From: Phocaeicola salanitronis DSM 18170
Lineage (GTDB): Bacteria; Bacteroidota; Bacteroidia; Bacteroidales; Bacteroidaceae
NCBI RefSeq assembly: GCF_000190575.1
Contig: NC_015164.1
Coordinates: forward strand, 3,682,001-3,746,000
Direction: 5' to 3'
Length of the DNA stretch: 64,000 bases
Made by a program: the position numbers and the translations under genes. This document shows, piece by piece, positions 17,760 through 26,710 of the stretch (its first letter is position 1; each line of letters opens with the position of its first letter). The notes under the pieces are model-generated. The model was not told where the DNA came from. It saw nothing but the letters and a program-made list of their open reading frames with translations, and ran no database searches.

Positions 17760-18048
17760 AAACCTGACCAGCATCGATGCTATCATGGATGAGGAATTTG
17801 GCAAGCCGGGAACACCTGAACGTGAGGAGTTCCGTAAGGAGGCATACGCCTACTGCATGGGACAGATTATATGTGATGCCAGAAAGAAGGAAAAGATGAC
17901 CCAGTCCGAACTGGCTGAAAAAATCGGGACCAACAAGTCCTATATCTCCAGAATAGAAAAAGGTATTGTAGATCCGGGTATCAGTACGTTCTGCCGTATC
18001 ATTGATGCACTCGGATTGAAGATTGAAATTGTCAAACCGGTATTATAA
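17743..18048 (+). CDS. higA: HigA-type antitoxin, XRE-family regulator
   Basis: A 101-residue protein with a helix-turn-helix in its second half (MTQSELAEKIGTNKSYISRIEKG, about 48-70) and an N-terminal segment likely to bind the toxin. It should neutralise HigB and repress the operon. It overlaps the toxin gene, and its stop codon shares a base with the start of a third gene. Confidence 0.86.
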   Translation: MKTKNENLTSIDAIMDEEFGKPGTPEREEFRKEAYAYCMGQIICDARKKEKMTQSELAEKIGTNKSYISRIEKGIVDPGISTFCRIIDALGLKIEIVKPVL

Positions 18049-18395
18049 TGGAAAATTATCAGGAAAAAGCCAGAGAAAACTTTTACCGCAACCGTCCGTA
18101 CGGCATTCACATTGATTATGCCCGAAAAGGATTTGTACTGTTCAATCACTATACAAATAGTCTCGGCAAACAGGAAACCGGTTCTATTGAAGGCCTTCCC
18201 CTTGAAAAGTTCGAGGATGTGGACGCGATACCATTGAACGGGAAAATTATAAAAAATGGTAACCAGACAACAGACATCTATTTCTATACGGACGATTCAA
18301 ATCCTTACAAAAACATGAAGCTGGATATGGATGCTCTGAAACAGTATAACCGGTTCATTTATCCCCTGTCACTTTTTTTAGACAGGATATTATAA
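18048..18395 (+). CDS. Third gene of the higBA operon, unknown
   Basis: A 115-residue soluble protein with no recognised family. Its ATG overlaps the antitoxin stop (TAATG), so it is translationally coupled to the module. It may be an accessory of the toxin-antitoxin system or simply the neighbouring cargo gene. A strong terminator follows at once. Confidence 0.65.
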   Translation: MENYQEKARENFYRNRPYGIHIDYARKGFVLFNHYTNSLGKQETGSIEGLPLEKFEDVDAIPLNGKIIKNGNQTTDIYFYTDDSNPYKNMKLDMDALKQYNRFIYPLSLFLDRIL

Positions 18396-18435
18396 CAAGA
18401 CAGCCGTGAATCATGATAAATTCACGGCTGTCTTG
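18396..18435. terminator. Bidirectional terminator between higBA operon and tra operon
   Basis: A perfect 16-bp stem, CAAGACAGCCGTGAAT with its complement ATTCACGGCTGTCTTG around CATGATAA. The right arm is followed by TTTC; on the other strand the stem is followed by TTATAA. It separates convergent transcripts. Confidence 0.8.
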
Positions 18436-18438
18436 TTT

Positions 18439-18909
18439 CTATGGCACAAAAAGCAATCTGTATTCTTCTTTTCTTCTCCTTTCTATTGACGAAATTTTCT
18501 TTCCCTTATAGTAACAATATCGTATGAAGTCCGCATAAATATCCCGGTTACCGGCTTCCAGTTTCCTTATCAACGTGCTTTTGAGCATCTTGCCATAGCC
18601 GAGCAACTTATATGGTCCCACCTGGTATGCCAGACATGCAACCAAAAGCGAATCCTTTCCCAGATGTCGGAACAATGCACACATTTCCTTCAGGTCTTTT
18701 CTCAGAATACTGTCTCCCTCACTTTCTGTCAGTCTGGCAGGAAACTTTTCCCCTTTTCTGATACGGTGACCGTATGCAACATACGGATGATGTTCCGGAC
18801 CATGCCATCCTTCGTATTTTTTGATACACCTGACAGCCGTTTCCCAACGTGAGTCTTCCACATTCTCCTGTGCACGCAAAGAAGTTACCGTCATGGCCAG
18901 TACCACCAA
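18439..18909 (-). CDS. Phage-type lysozyme of the tra operon (GH24)
   Basis: A 156-residue periplasmic lysozyme. KKYEGWHG...HPYVAYGHRI holds the catalytic glutamate and the threonine/glycine-rich turn of glycoside hydrolase family 24. It would open peptidoglycan locally for the transfer channel. The start is uncertain: the first usable codon here is TTG, but the frame stays open upstream through ITVRLLRSVLP, which would give the signal peptide its basic N-terminus, and no ATG, GTG or TTG is found there in frame. Translation may start at a rare codon, coupled to the end of traQ. Confidence 0.8.
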   Translation of the reverse strand: MVVLAMTVTSLRAQENVEDSRWETAVRCIKKYEGWHGPEHHPYVAYGHRIRKGEKFPARLTESEGDSILRKDLKEMCALFRHLGKDSLLVACLAYQVGPYKLLGYGKMLKSTLIRKLEAGNRDIYADFIRYCYYKGKKISSIERRRKEEYRLLFVP

Positions 18910-18941
18910 CGGCAGTACTGACCTTAGAAGTCTTACGGTTA

Positions 18942-19445
18942 TTATAAGGCACCTCCTTCCTGAACTGACAATGAATCTTCCACAGTACCTGTTTCTTCAT
19001 CACCTGCATCGTTGAAGTCAAATTCCATTTCTGTCATGTTTCCCCAGTTGTCTTCGACAACGACAATGAAGTTCTGCGCCTCGTCACATAGTGAAGTATA
19101 ATACAGCCTGAACTTCCGGTTCTCCAGCAGATAACGGTCATTCGGCATGAATTCAAGACCGTTGTCCAGTTTCAGGGAACCTTCCCCGTCATACTGGAAA
19201 TAACGGATCGTATAGACCGTACCGTCAAAATCGCCCTCACTTTTGAGTTCACATCGTATTTCCGCCGTCTCATTCCTGTTCAGTTCCTTGGGAACCGGCA
19301 TTGTTTCCACGGTAAACGGATAACTCTGCTGGATTTCCAGCTCGGATTCGCACGAGGTCAGTACAAGACTGACCAGACCTATGCAGAACATGGCAATCTT
19401 ACCTGCCAGCCCAAATCCTTTTCTTATATTCTTTTCTGTCTTCAT
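18942..19445 (-). CDS. traQ: Conjugal transfer lipoprotein TraQ (DUF3872)
   Basis: A 167-residue protein with a lipoprotein signal (LVLTSCESE, lipidated C near residue 32) and a beta-rich body, matching TraQ/DUF3872 of CTnDOT-type elements. It overlaps traP by 4 bp. It belongs to the mating apparatus, exposed to the periplasm; its exact role is unknown. Confidence 0.85.
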   Translation of the reverse strand: MKTEKNIRKGFGLAGKIAMFCIGLVSLVLTSCESELEIQQSYPFTVETMPVPKELNRNETAEIRCELKSEGDFDGTVYTIRYFQYDGEGSLKLDNGLEFMPNDRYLLENRKFRLYYTSLCDEAQNFIVVVEDNWGNMTEMEFDFNDAGDEETGTVEDSLSVQEGGAL

Positions 19446-20302
19446 TTGTTTTCCCTTGTTTTTGTCAGATATTCATTCAAGTCCTTAAATCCATCATACA
19501 GACCGGAACAGTCCGTAACCTTATTCCCGAAATGTATGTTCAAAGTCTCCAGTGCGGTAATCCCGGCCCGGTCACGGTCAAGAAAGCACCGGATTTTGCC
19601 GTAACCCTCCAGAACGGCATACGACCGTTCCAGATTGGATACAGAGTTCAGCACCAGGCAGTCCTCGTCCTTCACAATCCGCAATACCAATGCCGAAAGG
19701 AAATCTATAAACCCTTCAAACACGCAGCACGTATCCTGTTTCTTTCCGGACAGGGACACACAGGAAATGTCCTTGGGAGAGATGCATCCCTTGAACATCG
19801 GGTTACGGAGTTCATAACCGCCGCTCCGGTTCATGAAGCCTATGGCAAAATACCGTTTGCCCCGTATTCCATATGCCACTTCCTTGCAGAATCTCCCGGC
19901 TATGGCCGGATCAATGCCTCTCTCTTTCAGATAAGCTTTCAAAGCCTCATGATTCAGTTCCGTCACTTTCACGTCCTCGAATCCGGAAACGCGGGGTATC
20001 TTCTTACGTTCCTGTAAAGGCCGGAGGGGAAGGATGCCGGATTTCCCTGAAAGGAACTCCAGCTGTTCCATGAAACCGGTGCTTCCGGTCAGTTCTCCGG
20101 CAAGATGGAAGATGTCACCTCCCTTTCCGAGGCCAAAATCAAACCAGACATTCCGCTGCGTATCCACCTTGAAGGATGCGGTTCTCTCATTTCTGAAAGG
20201 GGATCTGAACCAGACATCATTTCCTTTACGGGATACAGGCATATGCCCCAGATCTTCAAGAAAACCGACAAGAGAAATACGTCTAATCTGTTCCAGTTCC
20301 AT
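19442..20302 (-). CDS. traP: TraP, primase-like Toprim protein
   Basis: A 286-residue protein resembling bacterial primases. The N-terminal part (about 10-70) has the fold of the primase zinc-binding domain (SPFRNERTASFKVD ... FGLGKGGDIFHLA) but lacks the zinc cysteines. The Toprim domain has VFEGFIDFLSA and FLDRDRAG. In CTnDOT-type ICEs this gene lies near the 3' end of the tra operon and may prime second-strand synthesis after transfer. Confidence 0.85.
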   Translation of the reverse strand: MELEQIRRISLVGFLEDLGHMPVSRKGNDVWFRSPFRNERTASFKVDTQRNVWFDFGLGKGGDIFHLAGELTGSTGFMEQLEFLSGKSGILPLRPLQERKKIPRVSGFEDVKVTELNHEALKAYLKERGIDPAIAGRFCKEVAYGIRGKRYFAIGFMNRSGGYELRNPMFKGCISPKDISCVSLSGKKQDTCCVFEGFIDFLSALVLRIVKDEDCLVLNSVSNLERSYAVLEGYGKIRCFLDRDRAGITALETLNIHFGNKVTDCSGLYDGFKDLNEYLTKTRENK

Positions 20303-20308
20303 AACCCG

Positions 20309-20866
20309 CTAATTTATCATAAAACGAATGCCGATTCCATATTGGGTATGGCAATGTCCGAGACTTCCGCCCCACAGGAAACGCTCACGCAAGGAAGCCG
20401 TCAATGCCACACGGTCGGCAAGGTACAGTTCCATCTCCAGCGTCAGGGCACAGCCGTACACAAAGGCATCGCCGTTTTTCAGAGTGGCCCCGTCATAGAG
20501 TTTTTTATCGGACCAGTTTACCGTCTCATATCCGGCCAGTGCCGATCCTCCAAGATTGAGGAAGAACACTTTTCCCGCATCGGAAAGGAAATTCAGGTAA
20601 TATCCGCCTTCTGCCGTAAACTGCGCCGAAGGGATGGTCACATGACGGTAACCGTGTTTCATATGCAGGTATTCCGCTCCATATACCCATTTGTTCCCGC
20701 CTTTGGCATAACTTGAAAGTATCATTCCCATATAGTATCCGTTATCGGAAGCCATACCTCCACGCATTTCCACACCCTGCATCCTCGGCAGAATCCGCTG
20801 GGCGTCTGCCTGCCCTACGGAAAGGACAAGCAGCAATGCCAACATATACAATACTTTTGTTTTCAT
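20309..20866 (-). CDS. traO: Conjugal transfer protein TraO
   Basis: A 185-residue secreted protein. The signal peptide MKTKVLYMLALLLVLSVGQADA is followed by an outer-membrane-like beta pattern (GYYMGMILSSY, YGAEYLHM, YGIGIRFMIN at the C-terminus), the TraO family of Bacteroidales ICEs. Probably part of the outer-membrane side of the transfer apparatus. It overlaps traN by 4 bp. Confidence 0.87.
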   Translation of the reverse strand: MKTKVLYMLALLLVLSVGQADAQRILPRMQGVEMRGGMASDNGYYMGMILSSYAKGGNKWVYGAEYLHMKHGYRHVTIPSAQFTAEGGYYLNFLSDAGKVFFLNLGGSALAGYETVNWSDKKLYDGATLKNGDAFVYGCALTLEMELYLADRVALTASLRERFLWGGSLGHCHTQYGIGIRFMIN

Positions 20867-21777
20867 CGTACCTTCAGTTCGTTGATGGTTTCCGCACGCA
20901 CCAGGTCTTCGTTGACCACCTCAAAACTCTGGTGACGGCCGCCCTGTTTCTCATACATCTCCACAACCAGTTTCTTGTCGTCCGGTATCGTAAACTTGGG
21001 AAGGGCAAATACCGTGCATTCCGAATCCCTGCCGTTTACACGTGTCACATAATTATAGGCACGCAGCGGATAAATCACCTGCTCCTGCATGGCCGTACGC
21101 TTCATCACCTTTTTGTCCACCACCTTGAACGTAATGAAATCCACGTCAAAGGGCACATTCGAGGAGTTCTTTACCTGGGTATGGAAATAAAGCAGGTCAT
21201 TATGGGTGTACAGTCCTTTGAGCAGATACTGGATACCGAAACGCTTGCAGCCGATATGACGGATACGGCGCTTGTCATTCTCATACACGGATTTCATGAT
21301 AAGACGTACCAGACGGGGTGACTCGTTATCCAGCTCGGTCAGATAGATTTCCATGGCATTGTTGGGACGGTTCACCGATTCTCCGTCATGAATGAAATCA
21401 CACATCTCCACATTCAGCAGCAGCGGCTCATCGGCATACTTCACGTTGAAGGTATAGAAGTTCCCGTCTTCGGTTATTACAGACATATTGGTCTCCTCCC
21501 TGAAATTGCGTGTCGTGGCCTTTACTCGGATTACATTCTCGGCACCGTCGGCCTTGCCGGCTATCAGGCTTGTAGAACCGAGATCCACATACTTGACCGG
21601 AGCCGGAAAAATGACATGGACGGTCTTGTTATACGTTATTTCCAGTCCGTGCGGCGGAATCATCTGGCTGAAACCGATCTTGCGGGTCAGCCCCTCATAA
21701 TAATCACCGCTACTCTGCTGCGCCCAGGCAGCCGATACGCCCAGTAAAAGGGCAAACATCATCAGAATCTTCTTCAT
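20863..21777 (-). CDS. traN: Conjugal transfer protein TraN (DUF4138)
   Basis: A roughly 304-residue periplasmic protein. The start chosen gives the standard signal peptide MKKILMMFALLLGVSAAWA; an in-frame ATG lies 11 codons further upstream. The body is beta-rich with the TraN signature (HVIFPAPVKYVDLGS near the N-terminus). TraN is thought to be the VirB9-like outer-membrane partner of TraM in the core complex; that role is from family knowledge. Confidence 0.87.
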   Translation of the reverse strand: MKKILMMFALLLGVSAAWAQQSSGDYYEGLTRKIGFSQMIPPHGLEITYNKTVHVIFPAPVKYVDLGSTSLIAGKADGAENVIRVKATTRNFREETNMSVITEDGNFYTFNVKYADEPLLLNVEMCDFIHDGESVNRPNNAMEIYLTELDNESPRLVRLIMKSVYENDKRRIRHIGCKRFGIQYLLKGLYTHNDLLYFHTQVKNSSNVPFDVDFITFKVVDKKVMKRTAMQEQVIYPLRAYNYVTRVNGRDSECTVFALPKFTIPDDKKLVVEMYEKQGGRHQSFEVVNEDLVRAETINELKVR

Positions 21778-21823
21778 GTGCTTTTGTTTAATGGTTGTCT
21801 TTTCTTTCATAGTTTCCTATATT

Positions 21824-23155
21824 TCATTTCTCCGGTGAATGGAGCAGTACCCGGTGTCCGGCCTTCAAAGTAATGTTTACCGTACGCATCCGTTTGGATA
21901 TGTACTGGGAAACGCCCTGTATTACACCTTTTCCCAGATCAGAGGCAATCTGCGCCCCAGCATCGGTGGAAATGTTAATGCTGCTGTTCATCGAGGTTCC
22001 CATATTGGCGGCAATCTCTCTGGCAGCGTCATATTCCAGTGAACCCGGCACCAGGATTCCCTGCTGTCCATCCAGATCATAGACTTCCAGCTCCACCGGC
22101 AGGATAGTTCCCTTGTATTCCACGGCATTGACCATGATTTCCAGCCGTTCACCCTGTATGCGTGTGCCACCTACCAGTACGGTCCCTTTCGGTATGAAAC
22201 GTCCGGCAACAGACATGGGCTCGGTAAGCCGCAGGCGCAAGGCCTGTCCGTCGGATACGGTCTGCGTACCGTGTACACAGGCAGCAATGGTATTGCCTTC
22301 CGTTACTGTCTTCCGGCCGACAGCCGTATTGAAACCGGCATTGCGTTCTCCCGAAAAGGCGGATATGAACTCTTCGTCGCTCATAGGTCTGGAAAGCGAG
22401 GATACCACCTCATTGTGAACCTGTTTCACCGGTATGGCTTTTTTGTCCTCCGCTTTTCTGACGGGAGAAGGAGTCTCCACTGCCTGACGGTTATTGTATT
22501 TGGCGGCCAGTTCGTAGGATTTTTCCATCAGGGCCATCTTTTCCTCCATGCCTGACAGTGGCTCCTGTTTCTGCTGCTGTTGCTGCATACGCTCCAGTTC
22601 CTCAATCCTTTCCAGAAGCCTTTCCTTTTCCGGATCGGTCCGCGGTTCATAGATGCTTCCCAGCGTACGGTTCATCTCACGGTAGGCTCCGGCCGAGGAA
22701 CTGACCGGTCCGGCATTGCCTTTTTCTGTTTCCGTTTCCGTGTTTGTTTGCCTCTCCGGTGGAATGTTATCGGGAAGACGGACACTGTCTTTCCGTTCCT
22801 CTTTGGCAAACATGGACTCCGCAGCTTCAAAGAATGTCTTCCTTTTCCTGCTTTCCTGTTCCATCAGAGCCTTTTCATAGGCATCCTTCTTGTTTCCTTC
22901 CAGGCGGCTGTCCTCGGGAGAAGGGATTTCCGTATTGAATCCCTGGCCTTTATCCTGCCGCTCCCGTTCCTGCCCGGAAGGTGAGAATATCAGATAGAAA
23001 CTTCCCAGACACAGCAGGAACATCAGCGGATACACCACAAATCCGGCGCGTTTGCGTTTCTGTTCCTCACTCAGCGGCTTCCTGTCCTTTGAAGACCGGA
23101 GCCTGAACGGTTTCATCAGCCGTTCCATTACTTTCTTGACTTTTTCTTTCTCCAT
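21824..23155 (-). CDS. traM: Conjugative transposon protein TraM (VirB10-like)
   Basis: A 443-residue inner-membrane protein. A basic cytoplasmic N-terminus is followed by one membrane segment (GFVVYPLMFLLCLGSFYLIF, about 38-57), a long charged and coiled periplasmic region with a glutamine run (about 195-205), and a conserved C-terminal domain (about 285-440) like VirB10. It spans the envelope and links the inner and outer parts of the channel. Its start lies 89 bp inside traL, an unusually long overlap. Confidence 0.88.
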   Translation of the reverse strand: MEKEKVKKVMERLMKPFRLRSSKDRKPLSEEQKRKRAGFVVYPLMFLLCLGSFYLIFSPSGQERERQDKGQGFNTEIPSPEDSRLEGNKKDAYEKALMEQESRKRKTFFEAAESMFAKEERKDSVRLPDNIPPERQTNTETETEKGNAGPVSSSAGAYREMNRTLGSIYEPRTDPEKERLLERIEELERMQQQQQKQEPLSGMEEKMALMEKSYELAAKYNNRQAVETPSPVRKAEDKKAIPVKQVHNEVVSSLSRPMSDEEFISAFSGERNAGFNTAVGRKTVTEGNTIAACVHGTQTVSDGQALRLRLTEPMSVAGRFIPKGTVLVGGTRIQGERLEIMVNAVEYKGTILPVELEVYDLDGQQGILVPGSLEYDAAREIAANMGTSMNSSINISTDAGAQIASDLGKGVIQGVSQYISKRMRTVNITLKAGHRVLLHSPEK

Positions 23156-23384
23156 TTCTTACAATAGATTGAATGAACTCCATACGGAGTGAATCCTTTT
23201 CCATAAATTCCATTCCGGACTCCCGGTTCTTACTGCCTATAAACGGTCTGCATGCCGTATAGACACATGCGGCGGTAAACGGGACAAACAGTATCCAGAG
23301 AACGGCCTTGCGCTGTTTAACGGTAAGTCTGTGGCAGAACCTCCTGAGTTGAAGGTTCGCCTGTCTCGTCAGGTTCCTTTTCAT
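23067..23384 (-). CDS. traL: TraL (DUF3989) small membrane protein
   Basis: A 105-residue protein with one membrane segment (AVLWILFVPFTAACVYTA, about 27-44) after a basic N-terminus, and a polar tail, matching TraL/DUF3989. The 3' part overlaps the start of traM in another frame, and its start overlaps the end of traK by 4 bp. Role in the mating channel unknown. Confidence 0.82.
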   Translation of the reverse strand: MKRNLTRQANLQLRRFCHRLTVKQRKAVLWILFVPFTAACVYTACRPFIGSKNRESGMEFMEKDSLRMEFIQSIVRNGERKSQESNGTADETVQAPVFKGQEAAE

Positions 23385-24004
23385 CGCTCTACGCTCCTTA
23401 TGTCCTTGTTTTCCAGTATGGTCAGATGTTCGATGATAAAGCCGTTGGGGTTGTCATCGGAACGGGACGTATTCTGAAGCTGGCAGTCAGTCACCAGCGA
23501 ACGTTCCGTCACGTTACTCTCACGGATAATCATCTGGCGGGCATACGTCCTGGCCCTGTAGGGGTATCCGGAAAAGTCGCAGACCACGCTGTCCACCCGT
23601 ACCACCTGATTGATATTACCGGAAATGAGACGGTTGTAGTATCCTTTCTCGGCAAAATCCACATAGTAATGATAGGCGCTTTTGTCCGCCAGCTGCAAGG
23701 CACGGTTGATATTGTGCTCAATGGCATCCTTCTGTGGCGACAGCCCGAAAAAGAGCTCATGGAACCTTCTTACATGCTCCCTGGCTTCAGCCGGACGGTT
23801 CTGTGAAAGATCCTGCGAAAGGGCAAGCATCAGTGACTTGCCGCCATCGAGTACATAAATTTTCTCACGCTGTTTCTCCGCAAAGCGGTATGAGTTCCAC
23901 AGGGCAAAGACGGTCACAAGCGTGCAGCATCCGACAAAGACCGCAAGCATCAGGCGTATCCGTCTGAAGCTGCTTTCAATATTGGTCAGTGATTTGAATT
24001 CCAT
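23381..24004 (-). CDS. traK: Conjugative transposon protein TraK (VirB8-like)
   Basis: A 207-residue bitopic protein: short cytoplasmic N-terminus, membrane segment LMLAVFVGCCTLVTVFALW (about 18-36), then a periplasmic domain of VirB8 type with conserved SGNINQVVRVDSV and YARQMIIRESNVTERSLVT. It is a scaffold component of the inner-membrane part of the secretion system. Family length is normal. Confidence 0.88.
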   Translation of the reverse strand: MEFKSLTNIESSFRRIRLMLAVFVGCCTLVTVFALWNSYRFAEKQREKIYVLDGGKSLMLALSQDLSQNRPAEAREHVRRFHELFFGLSPQKDAIEHNINRALQLADKSAYHYYVDFAEKGYYNRLISGNINQVVRVDSVVCDFSGYPYRARTYARQMIIRESNVTERSLVTDCQLQNTSRSDDNPNGFIIEHLTILENKDIRSVER

Positions 24005-24036
24005 CTGTTTTCATGATTTTTATGTTCCTGTTCTGT

Positions 24037-25050
24037 TTATTTTCCACGCAGACGCCCTCCGATATTTCCCAGTCCGGAACCTGCGGCACCGGCTGCAAAT
24101 CCTCCGGCCTTGGTCGCGGTACGGTTGATGTTGCGGTTATAGTTTCCGCCACCGCCTGCCTGTACAATCCATCCGGCCACGGTCGGCACGGTAAAATATC
24201 CGATGATACCTATGAGCATGAAGATCACATATACCGAATTGGAGTTGTCCAGCGAATAGTTCGGATTGTTCTGGAGCTCCAGGATGTCGTTCTGCAGCAT
24301 GAGCACCTGAATCTTAGCCAGCATACAGCTGAAAAGGTCACTCACGGGAAGCCACAGATAGACGGAAATGTAACGTGTGAACCACTGGCTGAGCGTGGAC
24401 TGGAAACCGTCCCACACACTGAAGGCAAAGGCAATGGGACCAAGGATGGACAATACAACCAGAAAAAAGGTCCTTACCGTATCTATAAGCAGGGATGCCG
24501 CGGCAAAAAGCAGTTCCAGCAGACTGCGGAAGGCGTCCCGGATATTCTTTTCCAGATTGTACATGCCCACTTCCATATACATGCCCATACGGGTTGCCAT
24601 GGCATCGGGCGACCATCCGAGCTCGTCCAGCTGACGGTCAAACTCCTCATCGCTGACCAGATAGGCCGTTTCCGGATTACGGAGCATGGCTTCACGTTCC
24701 AGCCTGTCCTTCTGCTCACGGTACTGCTGCATGTCCATCGTCTGCCCCTCAAGCATCTTGTGGGTTCCCTGCACAATCGGACTCAGCACCGTATTCATCG
24801 TTCCGAGTACCAGGGTCGGGAAAAGCATGATGCAGATGCCTATCGCAAACGGGCGCAGAAGCGGATACACGTCAATCGGTTCGGCACGGGCAAGCGACTG
24901 CCAGACACGGACGGCCACATAGAACAGGGCACCGAGTCCGGCAAGTCCCTTGGCCACATCCAGCATATCCCCGCAAAGGGGCATCATTTCATTGTAAAGG
25001 CTCTCCAGAATGGTATGGAGATTCGAGAAATCCACGGATAACAATACCAT
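24037..25050 (-). CDS. traJ: Conjugative transposon protein TraJ (VirB6-like)
   Basis: A 337-residue polytopic membrane protein. Hydrophobic segments occur near residues 35-55, 72-92, 180-215 and 260-285, followed by a glycine-rich basic tail (GGGGNYNRNINR...GNIGGRLRGK). It corresponds to TraJ of CTnDOT-type ICEs and to VirB6, the inner-membrane channel protein. It follows traI by 3 bp. Confidence 0.88.
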   Translation of the reverse strand: MVLLSVDFSNLHTILESLYNEMMPLCGDMLDVAKGLAGLGALFYVAVRVWQSLARAEPIDVYPLLRPFAIGICIMLFPTLVLGTMNTVLSPIVQGTHKMLEGQTMDMQQYREQKDRLEREAMLRNPETAYLVSDEEFDRQLDELGWSPDAMATRMGMYMEVGMYNLEKNIRDAFRSLLELLFAAASLLIDTVRTFFLVVLSILGPIAFAFSVWDGFQSTLSQWFTRYISVYLWLPVSDLFSCMLAKIQVLMLQNDILELQNNPNYSLDNSNSVYVIFMLIGIIGYFTVPTVAGWIVQAGGGGNYNRNINRTATKAGGFAAGAAGSGLGNIGGRLRGK

Positions 25051-25053
25051 AGG

Positions 25054-25683
25054 CTACCAGTATTTGGAGGTGTCATTGCCATAGAGCCTCAGGACACGGT
25101 CAAGGTCATTCTTCTTGCGGGCACGCAGAAAACTCACGGCTATATTCCTGTTCGTATAATAATTCACGAGATTGCGGTAACGGCGCATACTGACATAACA
25201 GTCATCCACCACGTCCATACGGTCCTTGTCGGTCATGGAAAGGGTGCTGACGTTGATTACCTGCTTGAGGTCCTGCAACACCCCGTTGCTCTCTTCCAGA
25301 AGTTTGGTATAACCGAAAGCGATGGCCTCCAGCTCTTCGGGAGAAAAGTTCTCGTCACCCAGCATCTTCTGGAAATTGGTCACGTAGATTTCCGACACGT
25401 CACCGACCATCAGGATGATTTCACTGACCTTACGGGCATCCTTCACCAGATTGTTGACGGACTTCAGGGCATCATAGTATTTCTTGTACTGCTGGTATAT
25501 CTTCACCGTCTCCGCAAAATTCTGGGCGGTACTTGTCGCGGTTGAAGAGGTATGCACGATATTGTCCGACATGTTGATGATACTCTGGGCAAGGTTTCCC
25601 GGATCAGTCACCACCCACTGTGCCCGTATCTGTCCGGCAAGAAAAAAGGTTCCTGCACAAAGCAGCAGCAGTCTTTTTCTCAT
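25054..25683 (-). CDS. traI: Conjugal transfer protein TraI (DUF4141, VirB5-like)
   Basis: A 209-residue exported protein. The signal peptide MRKRLLLLCAGTFFLAGQIRAQ precedes a helical body (TATSTAQNFAETVKIYQQYKKYYDAL), typical of the DUF4141 TraI family, which resembles VirB5-type minor pilus proteins. It overlaps the upstream lipoprotein gene by 4 bp. Confidence 0.86.
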   Translation of the reverse strand: MRKRLLLLCAGTFFLAGQIRAQWVVTDPGNLAQSIINMSDNIVHTSSTATSTAQNFAETVKIYQQYKKYYDALKSVNNLVKDARKVSEIILMVGDVSEIYVTNFQKMLGDENFSPEELEAIAFGYTKLLEESNGVLQDLKQVINVSTLSMTDKDRMDVVDDCYVSMRRYRNLVNYYTNRNIAVSFLRARKKNDLDRVLRLYGNDTSKYW

Positions 25684-26039
25684 GGACGTACCTCCTTCCT
25701 TACATAGTCACCGTTCGGAGAAAAGGTCAATACGTCAGCCGCCTCATTGTAGGCGATGTCTATGCGGTAGCCGGTATTGATGAACAGGTTACCGTTTTCT
25801 TCCACCAGCAGATAGGTTTCCGGTTTCAGCTTCCGTGTCTTTCCGCTGCGGGCGAAGACCGTCACCTTGTAGGCGTCCCCTTCCTTATATATAAGGACAT
25901 CGGGCTTGCCTTCCACACTGCTCCATGAACCGCACAGGCGGTCACAGTCCTTAAACCTGCTCTCACTGCAACTCTGCAGCAGCAGTGATGCCGCCCCGAT
26001 CAGGCAGGCGGCCAGTCTGTACAACTGTCTGTTTTTCAT
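25680..26039 (-). CDS. traH: TraH-type lipoprotein (DUF3876-like)
   Basis: A 119-residue lipoprotein. The signal ends LLLQSCSES, with the lipidated cysteine near residue 24, followed by a small beta domain (CGSWSSVEGKPDVLIYKEGDAYKVTVF...). The position between traG and traI and the family look fit TraH/DUF3876. It is likely an entry-exclusion-like or channel-associated lipoprotein; function not established here. Confidence 0.72.
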   Translation of the reverse strand: MKNRQLYRLAACLIGAASLLLQSCSESRFKDCDRLCGSWSSVEGKPDVLIYKEGDAYKVTVFARSGKTRKLKPETYLLVEENGNLFINTGYRIDIAYNEAADVLTFSPNGDYVRKEVRP

Positions 26040-26083
26040 GTCTTGTCTTTTTTAATGATGTTGTTCTTGTTTTACTGAATCTC

Positions 26084-26707
26084 TCAAAGTCCCATCTTAC
26101 GTCTCTTTGGCTTCGGCCTGACCGGGATGCGGGCTTTTCCGGACAGCCTTTCTTTACAGGCTGGCTGCCGGCATTCCTTGCGGATAGCGTTGTCGTCCTT
26201 TTTGTTTGGGGACTTCAGGCCGACCATGGTTTCAAACCTGGCATAAAGTTCCTTATAGGCCTTTTCTGCCTGTTGCCGTCTGATTTCATCCGGGGAATTC
26301 CGGTCAATGCCGTATTTCATGAGAAAACCGGAATTAATGAAAGGGCTGTCAATATTCTTCGGGTTGGCGATGAAACCTCCCAGCTTTTCCAGTTCCCCGT
26401 ACAGCTTGTCGAGATACTGTACGGGAGGAGGGGAACAAAGCCGCTCGAAGACCTTCTCCACAGCATGTGTCAGTCTTACATCGACCTCCACGGCATCAGG
26501 TATCTCGCCTCTGAGCCTTCTTTCCCTGTAATCTTCCGGTTCCATACTTTCAAGCCGGTGGTACAGTTCATAGTCCTCTGAAAATCCGTAATGTTCACGG
26601 ATATCCTTCGGTATGTCCCATCCGTTCATCAGGGACCAGTAGAGACATTCGATTGTCTCTTTACGCTTTCTTTCATCCGATTCAAAACTGTCATTCATAA
26701 CCGTCAT
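26084..26707 (-). CDS. Hypothetical protein within the tra operon
   Basis: A 207-residue soluble, highly charged protein that starts 4 bp after the traG stop codon. The N-terminal half is acidic and helical; the C-terminus is strongly basic (RIPVRPKPKRRKMGL), as in DNA- or membrane-associated proteins. I do not recognise it among the classical traA-traQ set; it may be an insertion specific to this ICE subgroup. Confidence 0.68.
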   Translation of the reverse strand: MTVMNDSFESDERKRKETIECLYWSLMNGWDIPKDIREHYGFSEDYELYHRLESMEPEDYRERRLRGEIPDAVEVDVRLTHAVEKVFERLCSPPPVQYLDKLYGELEKLGGFIANPKNIDSPFINSGFLMKYGIDRNSPDEIRRQQAEKAYKELYARFETMVGLKSPNKKDDNAIRKECRQPACKERLSGKARIPVRPKPKRRKMGL

Positions 26708-26710
26708 GCT

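Noticed and set aside
24013..25041. A 342-residue rightward frame opposite traJ
   Set aside because: It is antisense to the well-supported traJ gene; the length reflects the codon bias of the tra genes.
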